DNA of 64,000 bases from Stercorarius parasiticus (lineage: Eukaryota; Chordata; Aves; Charadriiformes; Stercorariidae), in contig VWZL01006771.1 of assembly GCA_013396915.1 (NCBI GenBank), positions 2,311,379-2,375,378 of the forward strand. The letters run 5' to 3'. The position numbers and the translations under genes were made by a program. This document shows, piece after piece, positions 14,101-26,722 of this stretch (its first letter is position 1; each line of letters begins with the position of its first letter). Under the pieces are notes generated by a model. The model made no database searches and was not told where the DNA came from. It worked only from the letters and a program-made list of their open reading frames with translations.

Positions 14101-16349
14101 AATGTACCAGGAACATTTAGGAAAAAAATAGCTTCCATAAACTTAGAGTCAATTTTATTTAGATATAAAAATCATAGAAACCAAGGTTTCAAAATTATAG
14201 TGCTGAAAAATTCTGTTACAACATTAAGGAAATAATAATAATAAAAAAGACTGAAGTGAGAAAATAGGTAGGGATTTAAAATGTCACAGTCTGACATTTT
14301 CCATAATAAAAGAGCATAAGTTGAAGGTGATATTAGTGGCACCAATGATTTTGAGTCTCCAAAGAGAGTTCGTTAAACAATCTTCACTGACATCTAAATT
14401 TATGTAAAAAGCAAAGGCATGGAGGAGAGTTGGATGACTTTCAGGATGTTAAGACTTCCAATTAGGAAAACCTTACCAAGAAGAGACAGAAAAGGACTTT
14501 GATCAGAGTTGGAGTAGGGGATTTGTTTGCAGATGTTAATTGAAATAAATTGTGCAAAAAAACTAAGGAAGGGAATTGTTTTCCTAGAAGTGAATTACTT
14601 ATTGGTTAAAGACTGCACATTCATTTTCTTTTGGGCCTTTTCCAAGAAGATGTGCCAAATATGATAACAAGCACTGGAACTGGGTAACAGCTAGGATCTA
14701 ATAACCACAATATGATCAGAGCAGAGATGCTGAAGTATTAAGCACAGCAAAACAACAAGCAAAACAAAGGTTTCTACCTGAAGCAAATCTGAATTTTAAG
14801 ACAAGATAACTTGAAAGAAATCTGACTTGCAAGTTTGCAACCTGCAGTAAGACAGAGTATGAGTCATCGGACCAAGAAAGAAACAGACTTCGGATCTCAC
14901 AGGGGTGATGTACAGAAGGGGAGAACATAATTCAGGATAGGAACATTGCACTGTATCTTAGCAAAGCTCCTCAGAAACTACATCTAAAGAAGATGTTCTG
15001 GTAACTTTTAAAAACTGAATTGGAAATTTACATTTACCATCAATGACATTTGCTCCATACAGACTTCTTTTGGGTGAGTGAAGATGTGGAAGCTGTTCAA
15101 ACTCACTTGCTGGAGAGCTTGGTGACCTGCTGAGGAGTCTTGCTATACAGCAACCAAGGTAGGAGTTCAAAGCGCTGCCATAAGCCCCCCAAATACTGTC
15201 AAGTTTTCCAGTTAACACCAAGGACACTTTCAGAGCAGCAAGAGAGATAGGAATTTACACCATAGTCCTGACTCTCCTAAGACAAGACTCCTGCACTAAT
15301 AACAAGCAATCCGTTGCACTCAATTCCTTACTTTTCCTCTCAGGACCACAGTTTGTGTCTTTCTTATTTATATATGTCATTACAATACTTTGCCCCATTC
15401 CTAAGGCAGGACCTTCTGTACCATTTCCCTGAACAAACGCCTTCCTTCTAAGGCAGTGACTGAAACCAAGAAGTGGCAACAGCAGCTCAGAGCACTCCTG
15501 GGGTATGGGAGAGGCACACAGGGAAGACCTGTGTGATGTCTCCTCTCGCCCATCCCCAAGCTGACTCAACAGCTTAGTTTACCAATGGCAAGCATAGCTC
15601 AAGCAGACGACTTTCAACGCGCAGTCAAATACCCATGCTTTTAACAGAACAGCTCTGGAAAGTCACAGCTTGGAGGTTGGAGGACCATGGATCGCACACC
15701 CACAGACTAGGTAACTTCAGGAACAGTATTTTTACCTGTTTTAAAGATACTGGGTAGAAATCAGACAATTTCAGACAGCGTAATGTGGCAGAAGCTTCTA
15801 GGAGCTTATATATCAAGGACTTATTATGCAAATCCCACAACCATTATTCACCAAAAAACTGGCAGGATCTACAGTGTGAATGCAAGGTTTCTGAGGGGAG
15901 AGGGGAGTTTTTCAAATTTATCAGAATGGTCTGGACATACATGAAGTTTCTCTGCCAACATTTATCGTTTTATTTTCCTTTAAATGGGACTGGCAAGCTC
16001 TGTGACTAATGGAATGAACCAGAGATATGTTACAAAAGGCTTAATAAGGAGTTCTCTGTAATTTTCCAGTTGTGTCAGCACAATGCGTCTGACTGCGTCC
16101 AGCAAGATGCATCTCTCAAACACAATCCAGAACTTCCACAGCTGGCTGCTCCACGCTCCCCAAAACCACCAGTCCCTGGCTTCTGACTCTCAGTTCGCAA
16201 GGATCTCTCTGCCACAATGTTTGATGAGTGCTGCTCTTTACAGCTTCCTCATTCTGCAGCTGCAAGAGAGGCAGTGGCAGACAAACCAGCCCATGGTCCT
16301 GGCTGGCATCTGAGCAGGGCACTTACACTGCAGCAGTGCCTGCAGCAGG

Positions 16350-16715
16350 AACCTCCCCTAATTGCCATGTTTCAAAGAATTGAGAGTGGCCTCACAATGA
16401 CGTCGGCCAATGATGCATTCCATCAGGTCTCAGGGGCCTTGGATTCCTGAAGGCAAGTGTCACCAGCAAAGACCCAGGCAAAGAAGACATTCAGTATCTT
16501 GGCCATTTCCATGCCCTTTGTCACCCAGTCCCCTGCTCCATTCAGCAGTGGGCCCACATTTTCCCTGATCTTTTTGCTGCTGATGTACCTGTAGAAGCCC
16601 TTCTTGTTGCCCTTCACATTTTTTGCCGGATTCAATTCCAGATGTACTTTGGCTTTGTAACCCCACCCCTGCACACCTGGATGGTGTCTCTTGTATTCGC
16701 ACAACAAATATTTCC
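16350..16715 (-). mobile_element. CR1 LINE fragment (ORF2 interior, internally deleted)
   Basis: Minus-strand translation gives [20 protein letters not shown] followed by [20 protein letters not shown], typical of the linker between the endonuclease and reverse transcriptase parts of avian CR1 ORF2. Below about 16440 the match resumes with a segment equivalent to LADVIVRPLSI, so the intervening residues are missing and the copy carries an internal deletion. Boundaries are approximate. The copy is dead (shifts and deletion) and lies in DIP2C intron 3 in the same orientation as the gene. Confidence 0.85.
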
Positions 16716-16821
16716 CATGCATAGCTACCTCAAGAGGTTACAACAAAATTCTTTTTAAAAAAGAACAGAACCAGCCATTTCAAATTTTCATTCCAGTTCT
16801 GTGGTCTTCAGTTCTACTTAC

Positions 16822-16932
16822 CTGATCTATAGCGCTCATCACGTGACCCTGAGGACCTGCGACGGTGATATCGAGAGGAAGAGGACGGAGTAACAGGAGT
16901 TCGACGTTCTTGTGGTAATGCCTGGTCCACCC
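16822..16932 (-). CDS. DIP2C: DIP2C coding exon 3 (DMAP1-binding region, Arg/Ser-rich)
   Basis: This 111-bp internal exon has an acceptor ending GCAG and a GTAAGT donor. With the split Gly codon from exon 2 it encodes GVDQALPQERRTPVTPSSSS, then RYHRRRSSGSRDERYRS, and leaves one base of the Asp codon completed in exon 4. The RDERYRSD block that crosses the junction is nearly invariant in DIP2 proteins, and the YHRRRSSGSRDERYRS wording is that of DIP2C. It is part of the DMAP1-binding domain. The Arg/Ser-rich stretch is basic and offers clear phosphorylation contexts (RRRSS). The first residue (Gly) differs from the Arg I recall in mammalian DIP2C at the exon junction. Both neighbouring introns are phase 1. 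Residue span is roughly 53-88. Confidence 0.97.
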
Positions 16933-19900
16933 CTGCATTAATTAAAAAAACCACAAGCTTATTGTGATTGAATTTCAGAATCTTAATAGGGAGGAGGAAT
17001 TCAGCCTACACTAGAAGTAGAAAATGAACATTCAGTGGAGAAACTATGTCATGTCAATTGCTTACACGGTACTTCCCTCTGGTCAGCTCTTCTGGTGTGG
17101 TTATTGTCCTGGTTCTCTCTAAGACAACCTTTTTCCAGGATCACAGACTACATCAGAAGAGCATACAAACAGTAAGCTTGGTGGTGGCTTTTTTTCCAAA
17201 ACAGGTGACTTTTCATGAAGTAGTATCCAGGAAATATTATGATATGCTAATAAAGGCAGACACTATTGCAAAGGATCTTGAAGCTTTCCTGCAAATTGGT
17301 TAAAAACAGTTCCTAAGAAGACTTAGCCAGTGCATATTCTCTAAAAACCTCGTGTGGCTGGGTGATATCAGCTGGTGACAACACAATACTAACCTATGGA
17401 GACTAGATACCCTGTGGGAAGGGAACTATATTAATATCTATAGGCATTTTCAGATACCAAGGGCCAGAAAGTAAACAATAGCTGCACCAAATCAGGCTGA
17501 AAATAGTAATGTGTTGCAGCAAAACAACAAAAATAACTCAGTCTTAGAATATATATACCTGCAGCACCTCAGTATGCCGAACTGAAAACATCCAGTATTT
17601 AAGATTCAAGCCTTGTATTCATTCCTTTCTCACAGTGAATTTGCCTTTTTAAAAAAATAGGTATTAGTGGTATAACACCAGCATTGTATATAAACACTTC
17701 TGGAAACTAATGTTCCTTGACAACTTCCAGAGAAGAGTGAAGTGAACTACTTAAGCAGGAAAATTCAAACAAACAACAGGAAAAGAAAGCAAACCTACAT
17801 CTGTAATAGTGGCATAATATTCTACCTTGCTCTCTTCCAGAGAAGAACGTGAGCAGACAGGCCCAGTAAGCGACGCATTCAGCTTAGAGCTAATAAAGCA
17901 CAGAGCCTTAGGCACCGTGATGCACAGGGGCAAAAAGCCAGGACTGCCTAGAGAAATAAAATTAATTATTTCCTATTATTTTTTGCCTTTAAAAAGTAGT
18001 TACACACTATGTGTAACTGTAAGGACAGAATTAAAACTGGCCTCTTGCACTTAGGTTGGTGGTAGGAAAGATCTGTTAAAATTACTTTATTAAATGATTA
18101 ATAATTAAGGATTCAAATAGACGACTAATAAACTGAAATTGGATTCAACAATATAATGCTTGGAAATATGTTCAAATTTTTTGATTAAAATACAATGTAA
18201 AACCTCTCCATTACTATTTCTGAACTATTCAATGCCTGCTTGTTGGAGAGGGATAAGGTTTTACTTTTGTGGAAACAAGATTTTTTACGTAGAATACAGA
18301 CCAACCGAAAATGCTATGTTGACTTCAGTCAGTCTTAATTATGTTTCAATGGACTCTTTAAAAAGCATCTTTTAAAAGAAGCTGGCATTGAACACTTATT
18401 TCTTTGTGAAAACAAACTGAACTCAAAAAAACAGCTTCTCTCGTATATCTCTGGAATATCAGCAGTGTCAAGTCTGCTTTTATTCTGTTGAGAAGTGGCT
18501 GGTTGGCTAAAAAACATACTTGGAGTAAAATCTCATAGGCGCATAAAAGACAGAGTGAATCCATAAATTTTATTCTACTCAGATTGTGATTAATAATTCA
18601 TACTTTTAAATCAAATAAAATGTCTTCATTTAACTGCTCTGTCTCCACACTATAGTACTGTGTAATTTCACTTGCCCTCAAACCTTTATATTCTTCAAGA
18701 TAGGTGAACCTAACTTCCAAATCATTGAAACGATCAGAAGAAATATTTTCTCATTTGTACATTTAGAGTTTTTCCTTCTTTATTGGGTCACCCTGAGAAC
18801 CAGCAATATAAAGTTAACAATAAAATTAATTTTAATCAAAAATTTACAAAAAATCTACACAAAAAGTCTGTACGAGATGCTAACCACCACTGTTCCATCT
18901 CAGTTCTTATCCATATTGTCAGGAATTAAATACTTTCTGGAAATCACATATATTTACAAAAATCCTTAAAAAACCCCCACACCCAACAATTGTGCACCAA
19001 AAATTGCTGCTGTGTGACAGAGGTTTTTTGAAGAAAGCAACACCGCAACTTCCCATGGCAAATGACTTGCGTAGGGCAATGGCGTGTGGAAAAGAACAAA
19101 TGAAAATAATTGAGGTGCTACTACTAAAGCACAACACCATGATTATACAGGAAAAGGGGACTAAATGCATCCTTCCAACAACAAAACCACATGCAATAGG
19201 CTTTAGAAACACTATGGGGAAATTAAATTGTGAGGAAAAACATCAGTTTCAGAGGGGCACAGCTGCTGCAGGAGGGAGACCTTTCAGGTAGACCTGAAAG
19301 TCATTGGACAAAACACATTCAAGCCCGTTTCCTTCTCATGGCCGTGTGGCTATGAGACACCTCAGGTGTCTCAGTCTCTTCTTCTGCAGCTGTGGGCAGT
19401 GCACAAAGCTCTTTTCCAAGGTGTAAAAAAGACAGTGTGTATAAGGTAACCACAGACACTGACCCTGCCGCTGCAGAAGACAGCGGGACGCCCAACTGGC
19501 CAGGCAGCACTGGCGTCCACGGCACCACCAACACTGCAAAGGGCTCTTCCCTCCTCCAGTTCACCATGGAGATGATGCTGCTACTTGTTCTTACTACATA
19601 AATCCCTCACCTAATCCTAAAATTGAGACACTTTAACTAGTTTACCTCCTCCTACTTTGTATACGTGTGTTTGTTCTCTTAATTAAGTGTGTTCTGACAC
19701 AATGGGTAATAGAGAGTTTCTTCATACAGTTAGGAAAGAGACAGTCCCAATGTCCTGCACTAGTAGTCATTTAACGCCAGAGCAAACGAAACGAGAATAA
19801 CAAAGTACCTTCTGCCTTTATGAGGTCTGGGGATCATTTGTTTGCTTTACTTCCCACTTTCCCATGAATACAAAAACAGTGAATAAACCTCTACCCAAGT

Positions 19901-20499
19901 ACGGAGCAGGACACGTGAACTTGGCTTGCTGAGAGCACCAATCTACATGAGGAAGTTAATGCTGCACTAAAATACAGAGGAGAAGCTCTCTGTCAGCCAT
20001 CTGTGGGGAGACCTTTCCTCATAGTAAGTTCCTTTAATGGGAGAAAACACAAAGCACCACCCCACTTTGGAGAGACAGTAAGAATCCTGATGATGGTTCC
20101 CTACTGAAGGGGCAGGAGCAGGAATTAGCCAGCACCGCCTGGACTCACAGCTTGGCTTCCTGAGCACCCGCTCCCTCGCACAGCACCAACCATGGTGTGA
20201 GACAAAGTACACAATAGCGAGAACCTACACACTGCCATTCCTGAGCAATGGGTAGGAGTAAACGCTGTACAGAATAATGAATACCATGAAATCAGTGAAG
20301 TGTTGCCATAAATAGTGAAGCGGTGTTAACAGCAGAATTGTTCACCTCCGCGAAGGCTCTAGCAATACAGTGCAGTAACAAGCGTCTTTTTTTTTTCTCC
20401 CCTTCTACTTCTGAACATAACTAAAGCCCCAAAATTGATAGCTCTCACAGCCAGCACACAGGGTCCGTGAGTTAAGTGCTAATGCTTGTTCAAGTGCAG

Positions 20500-20775
20500 C
20501 TTCGCACAGATGCATTTGTGAATCCGTGAAAGTGGTGGCGCAATGGGCTTTGAGAATTCATATTTGGATCGATTCCTAAATTTAAGGAGGCGGCAGAGCA
20601 ATGAATGGCTTTCATAAAAGAAAGGACAGCATCACGCCAGTGCCCTGCACGCAGACACAATCACAGGCACTGCCAAACTGGCATCGTTCTTAATAACGCC
20701 ATAGTCCACGCCAGTCTTGCAGCTAAGGCAGGACTTCAAAAGGTAAGCATAATTAGCATTAATGATTGACTTGTT
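20500..20775. promoter_or_regulatory. Candidate conserved non-coding element
   Basis: This stretch has a complex base composition with several homeodomain-like words packed together, including AATTAGCATTAATGATTGAC at 20751-20770, which combines ATTAGCAT- and TGATTGAC-type motifs. It lacks any coding frame or repeat match. This is motif appearance only; conservation cannot be judged from one sequence. Confidence 0.2.
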
Positions 20776-20929
20776 ACAAGTTATGAAGAATTTTAGCGGA
20801 ATATATATGCCTGGAACACATCTATTTTATATAAAAGGCTGAGAAATCAGTGCTTTATGCTCAACACATTGCACATAAGCATTACCAGGTGCACCGGAGC
20901 AAACAGCCATGTTCTTAATACAAGCATTA

Positions 20930-21420
20930 GTTCGTTTATCTAATGCTGCTTATGTGGGATTCAGCTTGCAGATTAAGACACCTATATTTAGGTGTCTACA
21001 AGAAGATGCTTAAGCTAAGCTCCCATTATGAAAAACAGAGACCTAGGCCAGGACTCAGGAGTCTAAACAGAGGTGCCCAATGTCTTTTCAGATGTTGTGG
21101 ACTGTGATGCCTGGCTTGACCAGAATGGCATGCACCCCTCTAAGCCCTGTTTTATATGTGCTCGCTCTGTACAGATGTCTGACACCGTAGGAAACCCTGA
21201 ACAGTATTAGACATCTGTCTCCAGGCAACTCCATGAGCCCAGTGAAGCCTTGAAGCTACGCAGGTGGTCAGTGGAGGTATCTGCTTTGGAATAAGCTGAG
21301 AAGCTCTCTGGGTTTCATCACCTGAATTAACTGTGTCTCTTCACATAAGAATAAGAGCTTAAATACCAGGTTTATAGGCAGACAACTTAATGCAGATATA
21401 TCAATCTACAAATCCTAATC
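20930..21420. repeat. Degenerate ancient-repeat-like zone with short hairpins
   Basis: There is a perfect 9-bp inverted repeat with a 4-nt loop at 20976-20997 (AGACACCTA / TAGGTGTCT) and a perfect 10-bp inverted repeat at 21171-21180 and 21209-21218 (ACAGATGTCT / AGACATCTGT). The surrounding text (TTAGGTGTCT and GACACC words) looks like eroded interspersed repeat sequence. The family is not identified and the ends are uncertain. Confidence 0.25.
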
Positions 21421-24400
21421 TGCAAGCTGGATCCTGCCTTGACTGTATTCAGCTAAAAATGCAAGAGCCCCAGTAAAGCTATTTAAGCAATACCACTTCA
21501 AGCTGGATAGTTGTATTTTTAAGTGCATGGAAGGCACAAAACTGTCAGCTGGAACCAGGCTTCACCTCCTTCCTTCTTTTTTTTCTTGCCTTCACCTCTT
21601 TGTTTCTCTCTTATTTATTACTTCTTTTTGTAGGTAAATTGCAGTGCTATGTGCTGATAATGTGGCAAGAGCTGCATGGCCCTCTCCAACAGAGGACAAT
21701 TGTTTCCTTAATGATAGCTGACAAGTTGCTTTGATGTATCTCTTATTCCTATGCCTGTGTCAAATTTTTGAATCTAAAAATATTTAAAAGTGGAAATGTC
21801 TAATTGTCAAGAAACAGAAGGCATTCTTAGACACAGGCTACATTTATTGTTCTAAAATTAACTTACAGCTTGTGACTCCAGGACAGCGAGCCGTAGGATA
21901 AACCCAGCAACTCCAGGGCTAGAGGGAAGGCAGGCAAACAGTGTTTGCAGTGCAGTTGTAAGAGACAGTATTTACCTTCCATTCAAAGTATTTCCTGAGC
22001 TTCTACGCAATGGCTGGTGGCTCAGCTTTAAAAGCAAAGCCAGGCGATGAACACACTGTATATTTTGTAAACAGGTTAAATGTCACACCACCCCCATGGA
22101 ACTTGTTACTTAGCGTGGCATTTCACTCTTCCCATCAAATGCACATCGATGTAATGAATTCACTGGATAAGCCAAAGGAGATTTAAAATGCGATACTCCC
22201 AACCAAAGACATCCAGGAAAGTGGAGCCCCTTTCTGGTAGATAAATGCGGAGAAAATGGAATTTCTGATTAGATCTGTTTAATTAACAATCCTTCCTTCA
22301 CAGGTGAGCCTTCACACTCATTCCTGCACTCGGTTCTGATTTCAAACAATGCACATACTTCAAATTGGTGTTCTTCTTTCCTTATTACAATCTCGATCTT
22401 GCCTTCCAGCGTTTCCTTGCAAGTTTTAGCTTTCAGTTCAAGCTTAGCATGGCTATCGTGGGCTTCTTTTTGCTCCCCGCTATCTCAGACATGGTGGGCA
22501 TCACATTACAGCTCCAATTCACACGTGACGTTTAATTTCCATTTTTCTCTAGATAGTCCCACAGCTTCAGTATACCATTTGAAGATTCTTTTAGGAGAAT
22601 ATGTAGAAAAAGGCTACCTATCCACGTAGCAAACACATTCACCAATGTGCGGCCAACTTACATTGCCAGCAGTTTAACATCCATCCTTCAGAAATCTGCT
22701 GCAGACAAATTTGGGTAGTATTGTGAATTCCAGCAGCTTCTGATTTTGACAGCAGCACCCAGCTCTTCACATGGCTCCACTGGCTCCACCTCCTCTGCTC
22801 CAGCATAGACAAGCTTTGTTTCAAGGCCCTCAGTGGTATCTCCCTTTCTACCCCCCATCGCTCGCCTCTGATTGAGCCATCTTTTCTCACCGATTTGTCA
22901 GATTTTTAAGACAAAAATCTTCACGTTTCCTCCTATGTTCTTATGTTTCACAGATGGTCTCCATGAACATCAACAGATATGTCACTGAAATTCTTCAAAT
23001 TCTTTGAAAAACACCCCAACTCTGATGTGTACTAAAAATATCCTCCCAAAAAACCCCATCATGCTGAGTGCTGAAACCACTACCCGCGCTACTAACTGCT
23101 TTCATCATGTATTCATTTCTTCCCTTACACCCATTTTTTGGCCTTACTATTAGGGTGTTAAGTCCTTGAAGGAAAGTATTTTTTCCTCTGTATTTCAACA
23201 AGGTTTAATATTATAAGGTCTTAGCAGCATAGGGAAACAGAGGTGCCACCATAAAACAAAGAATGCACAAAACAATAACTGTCTCAGTCAGCATGGCAAA
23301 AGCAAAGCAGTAACCATCACGCTTTAAGTGATGGTATCAAGGGGTAGTTCTCAGATGCTTTCTGAACCTTCCTTTTTAACCAAAGTAGGCTCTGCAAGGC
23401 ATCCACCAATTCAGATCAAAATTCTTTTTTAAAAACAAGGCTTAGTAAGCATTCATACATGTGCCATAGTTTCCCAGCTGTGACATATCTGTCACGCTGT
23501 TTTCAGAAACGTGTCTATGAGTTGCGCAATGCATGTGCCTTTCAATGAGATACACATTCTCAACACACATACATGCTTTGAAATGCCCCATCACGGTTAT
23601 CCCTTGATAAGATCTTTAAGAATTAGGGAGGCAGATGTGATAGGAATACTTGCTACTATTATTAAAGTGAATAAATGAGGGTGTATTTTTTTTCAGTTCC
23701 AGAATCAAGCTTTGTTTAAACATTTCCTTGCAATCCAAATAATGTTACAATCCAAATAATGTCTGTGGAAGAGAAAATGAAATTATAATCACCAAGTTTA
23801 CTTTGAGTGCCCAAAGGGCTAGCAGCAGGAATAGTTGAAAGCAAATATATGCATGCATACACATAGAAAAGTATGCAAATGTATGCACACATTACAGATA
23901 TATATAAATATGTGCCATGTTAATAACGGAGGATATGGAAATTGGTTCCTGTAATTCTACAGAAAATTGTTTCTTCGTGAGGTAAAGGGATCTTCTGCAC
24001 GAATGTGTTATCTTCTCTGTACTGTGTAGCCTGAAATCTCTCCGTGCTGGTGCTGTTGGGGCTCCAGCAGCGGGAGAGGCAGTGATCTGTCTCCAGGCCT
24101 GTGAAAGGCGCAGCAGGTCCTTTTAAACACCGCATCTCACAGGTTTATTAGCCATAATAAATAAAGCACTGGTGACTGGTCTACATGGTTACGCTACAAA
24201 TAGAGCTACACTGGTGGTACCAATGATGGGAAATTACAGAAAGTAATCTAGTGTAGACACAGCACTTGATTAAGAGAGAATGAACCACCCATGTCTAAGC
24301 TGTTAGAAGCAAAGCTTAATTGACAACAACAACATCGTCTCTGTTCTGTGAATGAATAATCAAATTTCCTGTCAAAAGACTGGAAGCAAATTGGGCAAAA

Positions 24401-25096
24401 ACACAGCTTATGGGGGATGCAGGTAATTTAGTTATTTTTCTTCTAGGGAGGGTTTCTCTTAATAGCGTGCACGCAGCTGTCCACATGTTATCTTACCCAG
24501 AACTGACCGATCTAATCAAGATACTCTTCAGAAAGACATTCTGAAATAAATGCCTGTTTAAGTGGTTATTCTTTCAGCTCTTGGCTGTCAGGCCTCCTCT
24601 ACAGAGGCAGAAAGAGAAAGGTCACAGCACAAGAGAGATTGGGATATACGTGTAGATATAAAGGTCTAGATTCACCATTATTTTTAGATGTCTGACATAC
24701 GGGTACACTAAGAAAATAAAAACTACTCTGCGCACAGAACATCTCCAGCTACAAACTGATATGCTGAGAAAGCGTTTCGAGGAAACAAAGCTGTACTTTT
24801 GTCTCCCTAAGTTAAAGCAGGTGGGGATTTAATGGGAAAGAAAAAGGGGACTCCCCCTATCCCTTCTCCCATTAACATTGCCAAATGCAGCATATCCGTT
24901 CCGTATTTCTAGATGTTCGACAGCCCAGCTGGAACAGTACAAACGTCCTTTGCATATGTGCAGTCTGTGCAGCATCTGGACGTGTCAGACCTATTGTGCA
25001 TGCACTGCGGAGTCAACTTGCAGATGTGCAGCGGATCCAGCACGTCCCCCATGTGTCAGACTCGCTGCACATTGCTGTACACAGATGTGTCAATAT

Positions 25097-25245
25097 AGAA
25101 TCACAGGATGGTTCAGATTAGAAGGGACCTTAAAGATCATCTAGTTCCAACCCCTGCCATGGGGAGGGACACCTTCCACTAGACCAGGTTTCTCAAAGCC
25201 CCATCCAGCCTGGTCTTGAACACTTCCAGGATATACTCTCTGGGA
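25097..25245 (-). mobile_element. CR1 LINE 3' end, truncated
   Basis: The plus strand reads AGAATCACAGGATGGTTCAG followed by the usual 'rank-and-file' CR1 3' segment (AAGGGACCTTAAAGATCATC, then the CCATCCAGCCTGG block), so the element's 3' terminus is at the low coordinate and it lies on the minus strand. Similarity fades after about 25225, where the expected GGATGGGGCATCCAC block is missing, so the 5' limit is approximate. It is a severely 5'-truncated copy in DIP2C intron 2. Confidence 0.92.
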
Positions 25246-25639
25246 TTGTCCTGTCAAAAATAGAGAGCCTAAGAGTGAACTCACACGTCACCTGGTAGTG
25301 TATCAACCACGTGGTTGCCCAGCTTTACCTTTCAGATTAGGATTAATCCCATTCCTGAAAAGTAACAGCTCTCCCTTTCTAAAATGACAGCATCCCAGTG
25401 AGCATAACAAAAAGACCTTTGGTATATATCGATATATGTATGTGTGTTTATATATACACATAGCCAACACTTCTACTGCCTATATTCAGCATTTACATGA
25501 TTTTATATCATTAATTCTGTTAAACCTGAAATTGCAATTTAAATTTAATCATTCCTATTTTGCAAAAATCTTGGGCAGAGGAAGTTAACCATGTCAGACT
25601 GAGGGAACTTGACTTAGAGCAGCTCCAGAAGTTCATGGA

Positions 25640-26131
25640 CCCATTGGAGCAAGTCCAGCAGAGGGCCATGAAGGATCAGAGGGCTGGAGCAGCTCTCCTA
25701 TGAGGACAGGCTGAGAGAGTTGGGGTTGTTCAGCCTGGAGAAGAGAAGGCTCCGGGGAGAATGCCTTCCAGTGGCAGTAGCTCCTTCCAGAGAGCAGCCT
25801 TCCAGTACCTAAAGGGGGCCTACAGGAGAGACGGGGAGGGACTCTTTATCAGGGAGTGTAGTGATAGGACAAGGGGGTAACAGTTTAAAACTGAAAGAGG
25901 GGCAATTCAGATTAGCTGTTAGGAGAAATTCTTTACCGTGAGGGTGGTGAGACACTGGAACAGGTTGCCCAGGGAAGTTGTGGATGCCCCATCCCTGGAA
26001 GCGTTCAAGGCCAGGCTGGATGGGGCTTTGAGCAGCCTGGTCTAGGGGAAGGCATTCCTGCCCATGGCAGGGGGTTGGAACTAGATAATCTTTAAGGTCC
26101 CTTCCAACCCGAACCATTCCATGATTCTATA
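25640..26131 (+). mobile_element. CR1 LINE 3' part (ORF2 end plus 3' UTR)
   Basis: The plus strand carries the conserved CR1 run from CATTGGAGCAAGTCCAGCAG through GCTGAGAGAGTTGGGGTTG, GGCTGGATGGGGCTTTGAG and GGTTGGAACTAGATAATC to the tail CATGATTCTAT at about 26130. Small indels break the ORF2 C-terminal frame. The upstream edge is uncertain, since 25583-25640 may also belong. Together with the opposite-strand copy at 25097-25245 it forms an inverted pair. Confidence 0.93.
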
Positions 26132-26722
26132 GAGAAATACAAACAACAGAGTCAGAATCCAATATGGATCTCCTCTATAGTATTATAGCAAACTGTTTTG
26201 AAAATGAGCCGGGAAGGGTTTCTCAAAGGGATTGTCTTTTTATAGGTGTGTGTTGTCCTGACAGAACTGCAAATCCAATCTTCTCTCTAGCCATCTCTTA
26301 CACAGCGTCTGGACTGCCTTGTGGGAGTGTTGACAAGCACACAGGCAGGAATGCGATGTCCTCCATGTGCCCAAACAGTTGGCAAGAGAAAATGTGGTGT
26401 CTTGAGGGGCTGTGAACCCTCTGCAGCCTTGCTACAAACCCAGGCAGTAGGAGCAGACTGCCTGCCACCAGCCACAGGCCACCCCCAGAAGGCAGGACAG
26501 GTATCTGCTGAAGGACACAGCTATGCAGGCATGGCTGGGGTCATGCCTTGCCTGTCCACACTGCAGACATGTAGCCCTGCAGAATGCTCTTCCTCCAGTC
26601 TGCTCTACCAGCCTGATGCCTGTTCCTAAAAGTCAGTCTCCTTCTGAATGGTTTGGATGTGAGTGGAGATCAGGCGGAGATCTCTACTTGAAAATAGCAC
26701 AGAATTAGGGGTGCTTAGATTT

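Larger units (their letters stand above)
1366..16821 (-). other. DIP2C: DIP2C intron 3
   Basis: This 15.5-kb intron has its donor at 16821-16820 (GTAAGT in sense) and its acceptor beside 1365. It contains one CR1 fragment (16350-16715), an unassigned protein-like relic (10682-11108), a T-rich simple tract (8492-8514) and short poly-A runs (for example near 3770 and 5281). Frames up to 154 codons occur on both strands (12665-13123 plus, 13388-13852 minus), but they are within chance length for DNA of this composition and resemble nothing I know. The remainder shows no recognisable gene. Confidence 0.9.

Noticed and set aside
20826..20838. TATATAAAAGG promoter look-alike
   Set aside because: It is an isolated TATA-like word in AT-rich intron without CpG or initiator context.
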